Source: an uncultured Ruminococcus sp.
Lineage (GTDB): Bacteria; Bacillota; Clostridia; Oscillospirales; Ruminococcaceae
Length of the DNA stretch: 25,637 nt
Assembly: GCA_947174965.1 (NCBI GenBank)
Contig: CAMWKY010000001.1
Coordinates: 1 to 25,637 of the forward strand
Direction: 5' to 3'
This document shows, in pieces, positions 1 to 7,774 of the stretch. The position numbers and the translations under genes are program-made. Below the pieces are notes generated by a model. It saw nothing but the letters and a program-made list of their open reading frames with translations, searched no databases and was not told the DNA's origin. Each line of letters starts with the position of its first letter. Position 1 is the first letter of the stretch.

Positions 1-14
1 TCTTTGATATGTGA

Positions 15-20
15 TATAAT
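15..20 (+). promoter_or_regulatory. Probable -10 element of the pheA promoter
   Basis: A perfect TATAAT lies 31 nt upstream of the pheA start codon. The matching -35 would fall outside the window, so only half of the promoter is visible. The transcript leader would be only about 25 nt, leaving no room for an attenuator or a T-box in this leader. Confidence 0.45.
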
Positions 21-51
21 AGTTACAAATTCAGCCTTTGGAGGAAAAAAC

Positions 52-1167
52 ATGGACTTAAATCAACTTAGAAGCAATATTGATGATATAGATGAGCAGA
101 TTCTTAATCTTTTCATGAAACGTATGGAATTATGTAAAGCTGTTGCGGACTACAAAAAAGAACATAATCTCCCTGTTTTTCAGGGTGGACGTGAAAAGCA
201 GTTAATCGACAGAATAAAAGTTCTCACAAATGACAAGGAGCTTGAATCGGGTACATCAGCACTTTTCACTACTATAATGGATATAAGCAAAATTCTGCAA
301 AACCGAAAGTTACTGTCCGAACAAAGCAATAATATATATGCTGTACCTGATTTTGCAAATGCGGAGAAAATCGGCTGTCAGGGTACATCAGGAGCAAACT
401 CCGAAACAGCGTCAAGACTTATTTTTGGTGACAAGCCGATTATTTTCTATAAGACGTTTGAGGACGTTTTTTCAGCTGTACAGTCGGGCGAACTTGATTA
501 CGGCGTACTCCCCGTACATAACTCAACGGCTGGTTCAGTAAACAGCACATACGATTTAATGGCAAAATACAGCGTTTACACTGTAAAAGAGGTATGCGTT
601 GAAATAAATCACTGTCTTGCAACAAGAAACAACATCAGTATTGACGAAATAACAACAGTATATTCGCACCCACAGGCAATTGCGCAGTGTTGCGACTATA
701 TCACGGCACACGGCTTGAAAACTGCTGAATACGGCAATACAGCAACATCAGCAAAAATGGTTGCAGAAAGTAACGAAAATATAGCCTCTATCTGTTCGGT
801 TGAGTGTGCGAACAGGTTAGGACTTAACATTATTGCAACAAATATTGCTGACTGTTCAGTAAACCGTACAAGATTTATCTGCATTTCAAGAGATATGCAG
901 GTTGCACCTGAATCCGACTCAATTTCAGTCATGATTAAAATTCCCGATACAGAGGGAAGTTTGTACAGACTTTTAACAAAATTTTACGTAAACGGCATGA
1001 ATCTTCTGAAAATCGAAAGCCGACCCCTCAAAGACGGCAGTTTCAATGTAATGTTCTATCTTGATTTTGACGGCAGAATTGATGATGCAGGAGTAAAGGC
1101 ACTTATGAATGATTTAGCCGAAAATTCAGAGTATTTCAGATTTTTAGGTACTTTTAAGAATGAATGA
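52..1167 (+). CDS. pheA: Bifunctional chorismate mutase / prephenate dehydratase (P-protein)
   Basis: Cytosolic enzyme that converts chorismate to prephenate and then phenylpyruvate, the committed steps to phenylalanine. The 371 residues show an AroQ-type all-helical chorismate mutase (about 1-88), a prephenate dehydratase domain (about 105-280) with the catalytic TRF motif at 273-275, and a C-terminal ACT domain (about 290-368) carrying the ESRP motif at 322-325, which in this family is part of phenylalanine feedback inhibition. ATG 52 is chosen because GGAGG ends 7 nt before it and the mutase helix begins right there; an in-frame TTG at 4 has no such support. The usual YLGPxGT opening of the dehydratase is replaced by IGCQGTSG, a modest divergence. 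The next gene starts 11 nt downstream, so the two are probably co-transcribed. Confidence 0.93.
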   Translation: MDLNQLRSNIDDIDEQILNLFMKRMELCKAVADYKKEHNLPVFQGGREKQLIDRIKVLTNDKELESGTSALFTTIMDISKILQNRKLLSEQSNNIYAVPDFANAEKIGCQGTSGANSETASRLIFGDKPIIFYKTFEDVFSAVQSGELDYGVLPVHNSTAGSVNSTYDLMAKYSVYTVKEVCVEINHCLATRNNISIDEITTVYSHPQAIAQCCDYITAHGLKTAEYGNTATSAKMVAESNENIASICSVECANRLGLNIIATNIADCSVNRTRFICISRDMQVAPESDSISVMIKIPDTEGSLYRLLTKFYVNGMNLLKIESRPLKDGSFNVMFYLDFDGRIDDAGVKALMNDLAENSEYFRFLGTFKNE

Positions 1168-1178
1168 GGTGCAGTTGA

Positions 1179-3536
1179 ATGAAACAGGATTTCTATGATT
1201 TATTAGACAGAAAAGGCTTTGTATATCTTGATGGTGGTATGGGTACAATGTTGCAGTCGGCAGGAGTTGAGACGGAACACGTCCCCGAACTTCTCAATAT
1301 AACAAATCCTGATGTTGTTATAAATATCCACAGACAGTATATAGATGCAGGGGCAGACATAATATATGCGAATACTTTCGGAGCAAACGCCCTTAAACTT
1401 GCCGACAGCGGATACACTGTAAAAGATGTTGTTTCAGCAGGTATCGCCAATGCAAAAAAAGCAGGTCAGGCACTTGTTGCGCTTGACATGGGTTCACTCG
1501 GTCAGCTTCTTGAACCGTCAGGCACGCTTAAATTTGAGCAGGCATACGAACTTTACAAGGAAATTGTTATTGCAGGCTCGCAGGCTGATTTGATAGTGAT
1601 TGAGACAATGACGGACTTATATGAAGTCAAATCCGCTGTTCTTGCATCAAAAGAGAACTCCGACAAACCGATACTTGTAACAATGACATTTGAAAAAAAT
1701 ATGCGTACTTTTACGGGTGTATCGCCTGAATGTATGGTTGCCGTATGTGAGGGACTTGGTGTTGATGCTATCGGCGTAAACTGTTCACTTGGTCCTGATG
1801 AACTTCAGCCGATACTTGAGAAAATATGTTCCATAACAACTCTGCCTGTTATCGTGAAAGCAAATGCAGGACTGCCCGACCCTGTTACAAACAAATTCAA
1901 CGTAACGCCTGACAAGTTCGCTGAAAGCTATGTCCGACTTGCTGAAATCGGCGTGAAGATATTCGGGGGCTGTTGCGGTACAACTCCACAACATATATCG
2001 GCAGTTGTGGAAAAACTCTCGGAACTTGAATACACTCCGCAGGACGTTACAAGGAAAAGTGTTGTATGTTCTGGCGTAAACTGTATTGAGATAAATCAAC
2101 CACGTGTTATCGGCGAAAGAATAAATCCAACAGGAAAAAAACGCTTCAAACAGGCTCTTATTGAACATGACATTGACTATATACTCTCGCAGGCAGTTGA
2201 GCAGGTTCATGCAGGTGCAGATATTCTTGATGTAAATGTCGGCTTGCCCGATATAGACGAAAAAGAGATGATGATTGAAGCAGTAAAGGCGATTCAGAGC
2301 GTATGCGACACCCCATTACAGCTTGATTCCACGATTCCCGAAGTTTTAGATGCAGGACTGCGCATATACAACGGCAAAGCAATTGTAAACTCCGTGAACG
2401 GTGAGGACGATTCACTCAATAACATACTGCCCATTGTAAAAAAATACGGTGCATCTGTAGTCGGTCTAACACTTGACAAGAACGGCATACCAAAATCAGC
2501 CGAAGGACGTTTTGCAATCGCCGAAAAAATACTGAATAAGGCTATAGAATACGGTATTCCGAAAGAAGATGTATTTATAGACTGTCTTACACTCACAGCA
2601 TCAGCAGAACAGGACGGCGTACCCGAAACACTGAACGCACTCCACAGAGTAAAGACAGAACTCGGACTAAAAACTGTTCTCGGCGTATCAAATATATCGT
2701 TCGGACTGCCAAACCGTGAGACAATCACAAGAACATTTCTCACAATGGCACTGCAACAAGGTCTTGACCTGCCTATTATAAATCCTAATGTTGATTCCAT
2801 AATCGGCGCAGTGAGGGCATACAAGCTTTTAGCAGGTATAGATAAAAATTCAGCGGAGTTCATTGCAGTATACGCAAATCAGCCGACTGCAAAGCCTGTT
2901 GTTTCTGATAAATCTGCTCCCGACCTTGTATATGCAGTCGAAAACGGACTTAAAACTGATGCTGTAAATGCTGTAAAGGAGCTTATAAAGACTGTTGAGC
3001 CTATGGAAATAATCAACGGCTACCTCATTCCCGCACTTGATTCAGCTGGTGCTAAATTTGAAAAGGGTACAATGTTTCTGCCACAGCTCATACTTACAGC
3101 AGGTTCAGCGCAGGCTTGCTTTGAGATTATCAAGGAAAAGCTTGCTGATTCAGGAAAAGAATCCGTATCAAAGGGAAAAATCGTCCTTGCAACAGTCAAA
3201 GGCGATATTCACGATATAGGCAAGAATATAGTAAAAGTTCTGCTGGAAAGCTACGGTTTTACCGTGATAGACTTAGGAAAAGATGTTCCGCCCGAAACTG
3301 TTGTGGATTCCGCAATTGAACATCAGGTGAAACTTGTCGGACTTTCCGCACTCATGACAACAACACTCGGCTCTATGGCTGAAACAGTCGCACTTCTGAA
3401 TGAAAAATATCCCGAATGCAAAACAGTTGTCGGCGGTGCGGTACTTACTGAATCATACGCAAAGCAGATTAATGCAGACTTCTATGCAAAAGATGCAAAG
3501 CAGACTGTTGACATAGCAGGAGAAATATACAGCTGA
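1179..3536 (+). CDS. metH: Cobalamin-dependent methionine synthase, short form without reactivation domain
   Basis: Transfers a methyl group from methyltetrahydrofolate through cobalamin to homocysteine, making methionine. The 785 residues contain a homocysteine-binding TIM barrel (about 1-285) with the zinc ligands C202, C265 and C266 (GGCCGTTP), a pterin-binding barrel (about 305-560, starting GERINPTGKK), and a cobalamin cap plus Rossmann domain (about 590-785) with the DxHxxG signature at 676-681, where H678 is the lower cobalt ligand. The E. coli enzyme has about 1,227 residues; the missing part is the C-terminal AdoMet-binding reactivation domain. Such short forms are known from other bacteria, so reactivation probably depends on a separate protein, not seen here. 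Start ATG 1179 has a GAGGTG site just upstream and follows pheA by 11 nt. Confidence 0.93.
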   Translation: MKQDFYDLLDRKGFVYLDGGMGTMLQSAGVETEHVPELLNITNPDVVINIHRQYIDAGADIIYANTFGANALKLADSGYTVKDVVSAGIANAKKAGQALVALDMGSLGQLLEPSGTLKFEQAYELYKEIVIAGSQADLIVIETMTDLYEVKSAVLASKENSDKPILVTMTFEKNMRTFTGVSPECMVAVCEGLGVDAIGVNCSLGPDELQPILEKICSITTLPVIVKANAGLPDPVTNKFNVTPDKFAESYVRLAEIGVKIFGGCCGTTPQHISAVVEKLSELEYTPQDVTRKSVVCSGVNCIEINQPRVIGERINPTGKKRFKQALIEHDIDYILSQAVEQVHAGADILDVNVGLPDIDEKEMMIEAVKAIQSVCDTPLQLDSTIPEVLDAGLRIYNGKAIVNSVNGEDDSLNNILPIVKKYGASVVGLTLDKNGIPKSAEGRFAIAEKILNKAIEYGIPKEDVFIDCLTLTASAEQDGVPETLNALHRVKTELGLKTVLGVSNISFGLPNRETITRTFLTMALQQGLDLPIINPNVDSIIGAVRAYKLLAGIDKNSAEFIAVYANQPTAKPVVSDKSAPDLVYAVENGLKTDAVNAVKELIKTVEPMEIINGYLIPALDSAGAKFEKGTMFLPQLILTAGSAQACFEIIKEKLADSGKESVSKGKIVLATVKGDIHDIGKNIVKVLLESYGFTVIDLGKDVPPETVVDSAIEHQVKLVGLSALMTTTLGSMAETVALLNEKYPECKTVVGGAVLTESYAKQINADFYAKDAKQTVDIAGEIYS

Positions 3537-3554
3537 TGTAAAGGAGGTATGTTT

Positions 3555-3941
3555 GTGGGAGTTTTTGTTTTTTTTATCATTTTATTTGCAGTATATATAT
3601 TTGCAGAATCTCATAAACCACCCGAAAAACCTCCGAAACCAAAAGACGACCCCGACAAGAATACGCAGGAGAATATCGCCGTACAGATACTCACAAAAAA
3701 GACAACTCCCGAAGCAATTGCAGACAAAGAGGGTTATGACATTGAGCATATAAAACAGTGGGTACAGAATTATATTGACTATGCCGTGAAATATTCGCTT
3801 GATGCAGGAAAAACAAATGCCCACATAGACCAGCTTATTGATGATATTGCATTTCTGAAAGAAATCTGTCATAAGTATATCGGCGACGACTGGGAGGAGA
3901 AAACCAACTATCAGAATCGCACACGGAGTAAATATAAATAA
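3555..3941 (+). CDS. Small membrane-anchored protein with helix-turn-helix-like segment, unknown function
   Basis: I do not recognise a named family. From GTG 3555 the protein has 128 residues: a single hydrophobic segment (about 2-17), a Pro/Lys-rich hinge (20-34), and a soluble helical part. Residues about 44-75 (repeated small helices with EAIADKEGY and a following IKQWVQ) resemble the helix-turn-helix seen at the N-terminus of transposase-like proteins, but nothing else suggests a transposase. GTG 3555 is preferred because AGGAGG (3542-3547) lies 7 nt before it; the in-frame ATG at 3549 is only 1 nt from that site. It starts 18 nt after metH and is probably the last gene of the pheA-metH transcript. 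Confidence 0.7.
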   Translation: MGVFVFFIILFAVYIFAESHKPPEKPPKPKDDPDKNTQENIAVQILTKKTTPEAIADKEGYDIEHIKQWVQNYIDYAVKYSLDAGKTNAHIDQLIDDIAFLKEICHKYIGDDWEEKTNYQNRTRSKYK

Positions 3942-4047
3942 CAAATTAAGTCTTTTGTAATATTTCAGACTGATTCAGACAGATTTTCTTGTTGTTTTAG
4001 ACAAATATTCCTCCGATATTTCTACACTACAGATTACACAAAAATCA

Positions 4048-4076
4048 TTGACTATTTTCTACAAATATGATAAAAT
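4048..4076 (+). promoter_or_regulatory. Sigma-A-like promoter of the cellulase gene pair
   Basis: TTGACT (4048-4053) and TAAAAT (4071-4076) are separated by exactly 17 nt, about 60 nt upstream of the GH5 start codon. The rest of the 3942-4135 gap holds no convincing terminator or operator. Confidence 0.6.
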
Positions 4077-4135
4077 TAGGATAAACGGAAAATCTTTGTA
4101 CTTGGATTTTCTGAATATTCTGGGAGGGATACACA

Positions 4136-6307
4136 ATGTTCAAATCAAAAATCATACGTTTTATAAGCATGGTATCAGCTGTTGCTTGTATAACAACCTG
4201 CGTCAACCTGTCATCAGTCACAAATATTTCAGATGCTGATGCTGTTGAAGTAAAAGACGCTTTCACAATCACGGAGGAAATGGGTCTTGGCTGGAATCTC
4301 GGCAACTCACTTGATGCCTACGACAACAGAGTTGAAACAATGGGTCTTGAATCCGAAATCTGCTGGGGAAATCCATACACCACAAAAGAAATGATTGATG
4401 CTGTAAAGAAAAAGGGATTCAATACAATCCGTGTTCCTGTAACATGGTATCAGCACGCAGACAAGGCTAACGGCTACAAAATCAGTGACGAATATCTCGC
4501 AAGAGTAAAAGAAGTCGTTGACTGGTGCTATAATGACGGTCTTTACGTTATACTCAATCTTCACCATGAAGAACCATATCAGAACAGAGCAACTCTCGGT
4601 GCTGACTATGAAGAAATTTCAGGATATGTTACTTCAATCTGGGGACAGCTTGCCGAAACTTTCAAGGACTACGACCAGCATCTTATCTTTGAGACAATGA
4701 ATGAGCCACGTGCAACAGGTACAGACCATGAATGGTGGGGACCTCATGATGACGAAGTGAACGCTATCAATAAAATCAATGCTGATGCTCTCGGTGTTAT
4801 CCGTAAAGCAGGCGGAAACAACGATTCACGTCTTGTAATGATGCCCGGTTACTGTGCATCAAGCGATACAACAATCATGTCAAAAGTAATTATCCCTGAT
4901 GATGATTTTGTTGCTGCTTCCGTTCACGCTTATTCACCTTACGGATTTGCTATGGACGCTAAAGCAGACCATACAGCTTTTACAGATGCTTATAAAAATG
5001 AGCTTGTAAACATTATGGACGGTATCAGAAAAACTTTCAGCGATAAGGATATTCCTGTTGTACTCGGTGAGTTCAGTTCGTCCAACTTTGATAATACAGA
5101 GGCAAGATGCGACTGGGCAACTGCATACATGGAGACTACAAAGGCATATGGTTTCCCGTGCGTACTCTGGGATAACAATGTAAAAGGCAACAATGAGGGC
5201 GAAGCTCATGGCTATCTCAACAGAAGTGACCTTACATGGTATGAACCGTCTGAACCTGTTATTGATGCAATGATAAAAGTACTTGATTCAAATACAATCA
5301 GATGGGGCAGTGAGAGAAAGTCTCCTGTTATATCACATGACGATATTTCAACTGGTATTGTAATCAGCGACAAGAAATATGAACTTGATTCATCAATCAA
5401 GGACGGCAACTGCACAGAGGGACTTAATGCAGACTGGAAACTTCTTGACGGCGGTGACGTTGCTGTACAGTTTACAGGTGATGCGCCTGTTATTGCCGTA
5501 GTTGACGGAGGCTGGGATAACTGGACTGAAATCAAGCCTTATGACGTTGACGAAGAAAAGGGCATTGCTTACTACTCATCACAGCATATTGAAAGTGCGT
5601 GGAACGGTGACGTTACTGAAATCCAGCATATCTTCGCAAGAACAAACAGCAAGACAGTTGTAACAAAAATTGCTGTAATCGGTGGAGGAGAAGTTGTCAC
5701 ACCTCCGGAGGAAGATAATACAAAGTCATATCCCACAACAATTGAGGGCGACTCTATGTTGTTCATTGTAAAGGGTACACCCGGAACCAATGTAAACGGC
5801 TGTCTTGGATATATGGACGGTGCTGACTGGAAAGCGGTTGAATGGAGTGGCAAAATCCCGGACAGTGGCGAACTTGAAGTCATGATTCAGACGTATAATC
5901 TCCCTCATTATATAGATGCGCAGTTCCAGATTTGGTGGAGCGACGACAAATCCGCTGAACTTGTCAAACAGCAGATATGGACTACAACAGACGAAACAAC
6001 CACTACAACCAAACAAACAACAACCACAACATCTGAAACAACAATGACAACAACAAACACAATGCCTGCTCCGTCAGGTTATATTGCTGGTGATGCAAAC
6101 TGCGATAATGAAGTAAATATTGCTGATGCCACAGCTATTGTTCAGCATCTCGGCAACAAAGACAAATATGCACTCTCTGAAGCAGGTGAAAGAAATGCTG
6201 ATGTTGACGGCGAAGAAGGCGTAACAGGCTCGGACGCTTTAGTACTCCAGCAAGTTGAAGCAAAGATGATAAGTCTCGCAGATTTACCGCTCAAAGCAGC
6301 GAAATAA
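4136..6307 (+). CDS. Secreted GH5 endoglucanase with two beta-sandwich modules and a type I-like dockerin
   Basis: Cellulosomal cellulase cutting beta-1,4-glucans outside the cell. The 723 residues show a signal peptide (1 to about 36, likely cut after ADA), a GH5 barrel (about 43-390) with the acid/base E190 in NEP and the nucleophile E312 in GEF, a first beta-sandwich-like module (about 408-518, Trp-rich, family not assigned), a second small module (about 529-615) with adjacent W599-W600 in FQIWW, a Thr linker (616-642) and a dockerin (649-717) with two calcium loops starting GDANCD and NADVDG. The second module resembles the roughly 90-residue CBMs such as CBM80 described on R. flavefaciens GH5 enzymes, where surface tryptophans bind glucan; that family assignment is inference. 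GGGAGG precedes ATG 4136 by 8 nt. The barrel looks closest to GH5 subfamily 4, but I cannot verify this. Confidence 0.92.
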   Translation: MFKSKIIRFISMVSAVACITTCVNLSSVTNISDADAVEVKDAFTITEEMGLGWNLGNSLDAYDNRVETMGLESEICWGNPYTTKEMIDAVKKKGFNTIRVPVTWYQHADKANGYKISDEYLARVKEVVDWCYNDGLYVILNLHHEEPYQNRATLGADYEEISGYVTSIWGQLAETFKDYDQHLIFETMNEPRATGTDHEWWGPHDDEVNAINKINADALGVIRKAGGNNDSRLVMMPGYCASSDTTIMSKVIIPDDDFVAASVHAYSPYGFAMDAKADHTAFTDAYKNELVNIMDGIRKTFSDKDIPVVLGEFSSSNFDNTEARCDWATAYMETTKAYGFPCVLWDNNVKGNNEGEAHGYLNRSDLTWYEPSEPVIDAMIKVLDSNTIRWGSERKSPVISHDDISTGIVISDKKYELDSSIKDGNCTEGLNADWKLLDGGDVAVQFTGDAPVIAVVDGGWDNWTEIKPYDVDEEKGIAYYSSQHIESAWNGDVTEIQHIFARTNSKTVVTKIAVIGGGEVVTPPEEDNTKSYPTTIEGDSMLFIVKGTPGTNVNGCLGYMDGADWKAVEWSGKIPDSGELEVMIQTYNLPHYIDAQFQIWWSDDKSAELVKQQIWTTTDETTTTTKQTTTTTSETTMTTTNTMPAPSGYIAGDANCDNEVNIADATAIVQHLGNKDKYALSEAGERNADVDGEEGVTGSDALVLQQVEAKMISLADLPLKAAK

Positions 6308-6335
6308 CTTAAAAACAAATTAGGAGAAATGCACA

Positions 6336-7688
6336 ATGTTCAAATCAAAAATCATACGTATTATAAGCATGGTTTCTGCTGTTGCTTGTATAACAACCTG
6401 CGTCAACCTGTCATCAGTCACAAATATTTCTTATGCTGATGACTATAACAGCAGAGTTGAAACAATGGTTCTTGAAGAAGAAAACAATATAAAGTCATAT
6501 CCGGTAGAAATTGCGGGCGATTTTATGACATTCATTATAGAGGGTACACCCGGCACTAATGTAAACGGCTGTCTTGTCGGATATACGTACAAAGGTGAGG
6601 AAGGTGAAAAGATTGAATGGAAAGGTAAAATCAGAGACGACGGCACACTTAAAGTTGAGATTGATACTTATAATATTTATGGCTATAAAGGCGAATTTCA
6701 GATTTGGGAGAGCGACGATAATTCCGCTGAACTCGTTAACCAGCAAATATGGGTTACAACAACCGCAGATATGCGCTCAACCACCACAACAACCACAACA
6801 ACATCAGGCACAACAATGACTACAACATCAGGTACAACAATGCCTAAAACATCAGGAACAACAATGACTACAACATCAGGTACAAAAATAACTACAACAT
6901 CAAGCACAACAATCACCACAACATCAGGCACAACAATGACTATAAAGTCATATCCGGTAGAAATTGCGGGCGATTTTATGACATTCATTATAGAGGGTAC
7001 ACCCGGCACTAATGTAAACGGCTGTCTTGTCGGATATACGTACAAAGGTGAGGAAGGTGAAAAGATTGAATGGAAAGGTAAAATCAGAGACGACGGCACA
7101 CTTAAAGTTGAGATTGATACTTATAATATTTATGGCTATAAAGGCGAATTTCAGATTTGGGAGAGCGACGATAATTCCGCTGAACTCGTTAACCAGCAAA
7201 TATGGGTTACAACAACCGCAGATATGCGCTCAACCACCACAACAACCACAACAACATCAGGCACAACAATGACTACAACATCAGGTACAACAATGCCTAA
7301 AACATCAGGAACAACAATGACTACAACATCAGGTACAAAAATAACTACAACATCAAGCACAACAATCACCACAACATCAGGCACAACAATGACTACAACA
7401 CCAACAATAACTACAACATCAGGCACAACAATGACAACAACAAACACAATGCCTGCTCCTGTTGGTTATATAGCAGGTGATGCAAACTGCGATAATGAAG
7501 TAAATATCGCTGATGCTACTGCTATTGTTCAGCATCTCGGAAACAAAGACAAGTATGGACTTTCTGAAGCAGGTGAAAGAAATGCTGATGTTGACGGCGT
7601 AGAGGGCGTAACAGGTTCAGATGCTTTAGTACTTCAGCAAGTTGAAGCAAATATGATAAGCCTTGCAGATTTACCGCTCAAGAAATAA
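6336..7688 (+). CDS. Secreted dockerin protein with two identical CBM-like modules and no catalytic domain
   Basis: The 450 residues comprise a signal peptide almost identical to that of the preceding cellulase, two identical CBM80-like modules (about 53-138 and 204-289), each followed by a long Thr/Ser/Met linker, and a dockerin (377-444) very close to that of the cellulase. No catalytic domain is present. Residues about 36-47 match the first residues of the GH5 barrel of the upstream gene, and residues 48-56 match its GH5-side linker, so the gene looks like a copy from which the enzyme was deleted. The module carries FQIWE (W124-E125) where the cellulase has FQIWW. It would add a non-catalytic binding subunit to a cellulosome. 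It begins 28 nt after the cellulase with its own AGGAG site (6322-6326), so the two form an operon. Confidence 0.88.
   Translation: MFKSKIIRIISMVSAVACITTCVNLSSVTNISYADDYNSRVETMVLEEENNIKSYPVEIAGDFMTFIIEGTPGTNVNGCLVGYTYKGEEGEKIEWKGKIRDDGTLKVEIDTYNIYGYKGEFQIWESDDNSAELVNQQIWVTTTADMRSTTTTTTTTSGTTMTTTSGTTMPKTSGTTMTTTSGTKITTTSSTTITTTSGTTMTIKSYPVEIAGDFMTFIIEGTPGTNVNGCLVGYTYKGEEGEKIEWKGKIRDDGTLKVEIDTYNIYGYKGEFQIWESDDNSAELVNQQIWVTTTADMRSTTTTTTTTSGTTMTTTSGTTMPKTSGTTMTTTSGTKITTTSSTTITTTSGTTMTTTPTITTTSGTTMTTTNTMPAPVGYIAGDANCDNEVNIADATAIVQHLGNKDKYGLSEAGERNADVDGVEGVTGSDALVLQQVEANMISLADLPLKK
6488..7395 (+). repeat. Perfect 453-bp tandem duplication inside a coding sequence
   Basis: The stretch 6488-6942 recurs without a single difference at 6941-7395, a shift of 453 nt (151 codons). 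Each unit holds one CBM-like module and its Thr-rich linker. The duplication keeps the reading frame. Absence of even synonymous changes means that it is very recent, is maintained by conversion, or comes from assembly. Confidence 0.97.
6780..6945 (+). repeat. Minisatellite encoding a Thr-rich linker, first copy
   Basis: Imperfect 24-nt units encode the octapeptide TTTSGTTM with variants such as PKTSGTTM and TKITTTSS. The linker continues as a second array at 7233-7440, inside the second unit of the 453-bp duplication and running past its end. Such arrays are prone to slippage and probably vary in length between strains. Confidence 0.85.
7233..7440 (+). repeat. Minisatellite encoding a Thr-rich linker, second copy
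   Basis: Same 24-nt family as the first array. It starts with an identical copy and is extended at its 3' end by further units before the dockerin, so this linker is longer than the first. Confidence 0.85.
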
Positions 7689-7700
7689 GTGAAAAATAAT

Positions 7701-7726
7701 ACTCCGTCCACCTGGGCGGAGTTTTT
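7701..7726 (+). terminator. Intrinsic terminator of the cellulase operon
   Basis: A 9-bp stem (ACTCCGTCC with GGGCGGAGT, one G-T pair) closes a 4-nt loop and is followed by five T. It lies 12 nt after the stop codon of the CBM-dockerin gene. Confidence 0.85.
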
Positions 7727-7736
7727 CTGTCATTTT

Positions 7737-7771
7737 ATCACCTGATTTGTCATATAGATTAACAGGGTGAT
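7737..7771 (+). promoter_or_regulatory. Inverted repeat overlapping the ribosome binding site of the feoB-like gene
   Basis: ATCACCTG (7737-7744) can pair with CAGGGTGAT (7763-7771) with one bulged base. The right half contains the AGGGTG ribosome binding site at 7764-7769. It could hide that site in the transcript or be a repressor operator. No Fur box or known riboswitch was recognised. Confidence 0.3.
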
Positions 7772-7774
7772 ATT

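Noticed and set aside
2294..2863. 189-codon open frame on the minus strand inside metH
   Set aside because: It is antisense to a well-supported gene, is Ser-rich with no recognisable domain, and lacks a ribosome binding site.
4013..4032. Small hairpin AAATAT/ATATTT in the gap before the cellulase
   Set aside because: Very weak AT-only stem without a T run, so not convincing as a terminator.
6698..7447. Val-rich open frames on the minus strand across the Thr linkers
   Set aside because: They are simply the reverse reading of the Thr-codon repeats and are duplicated with them.
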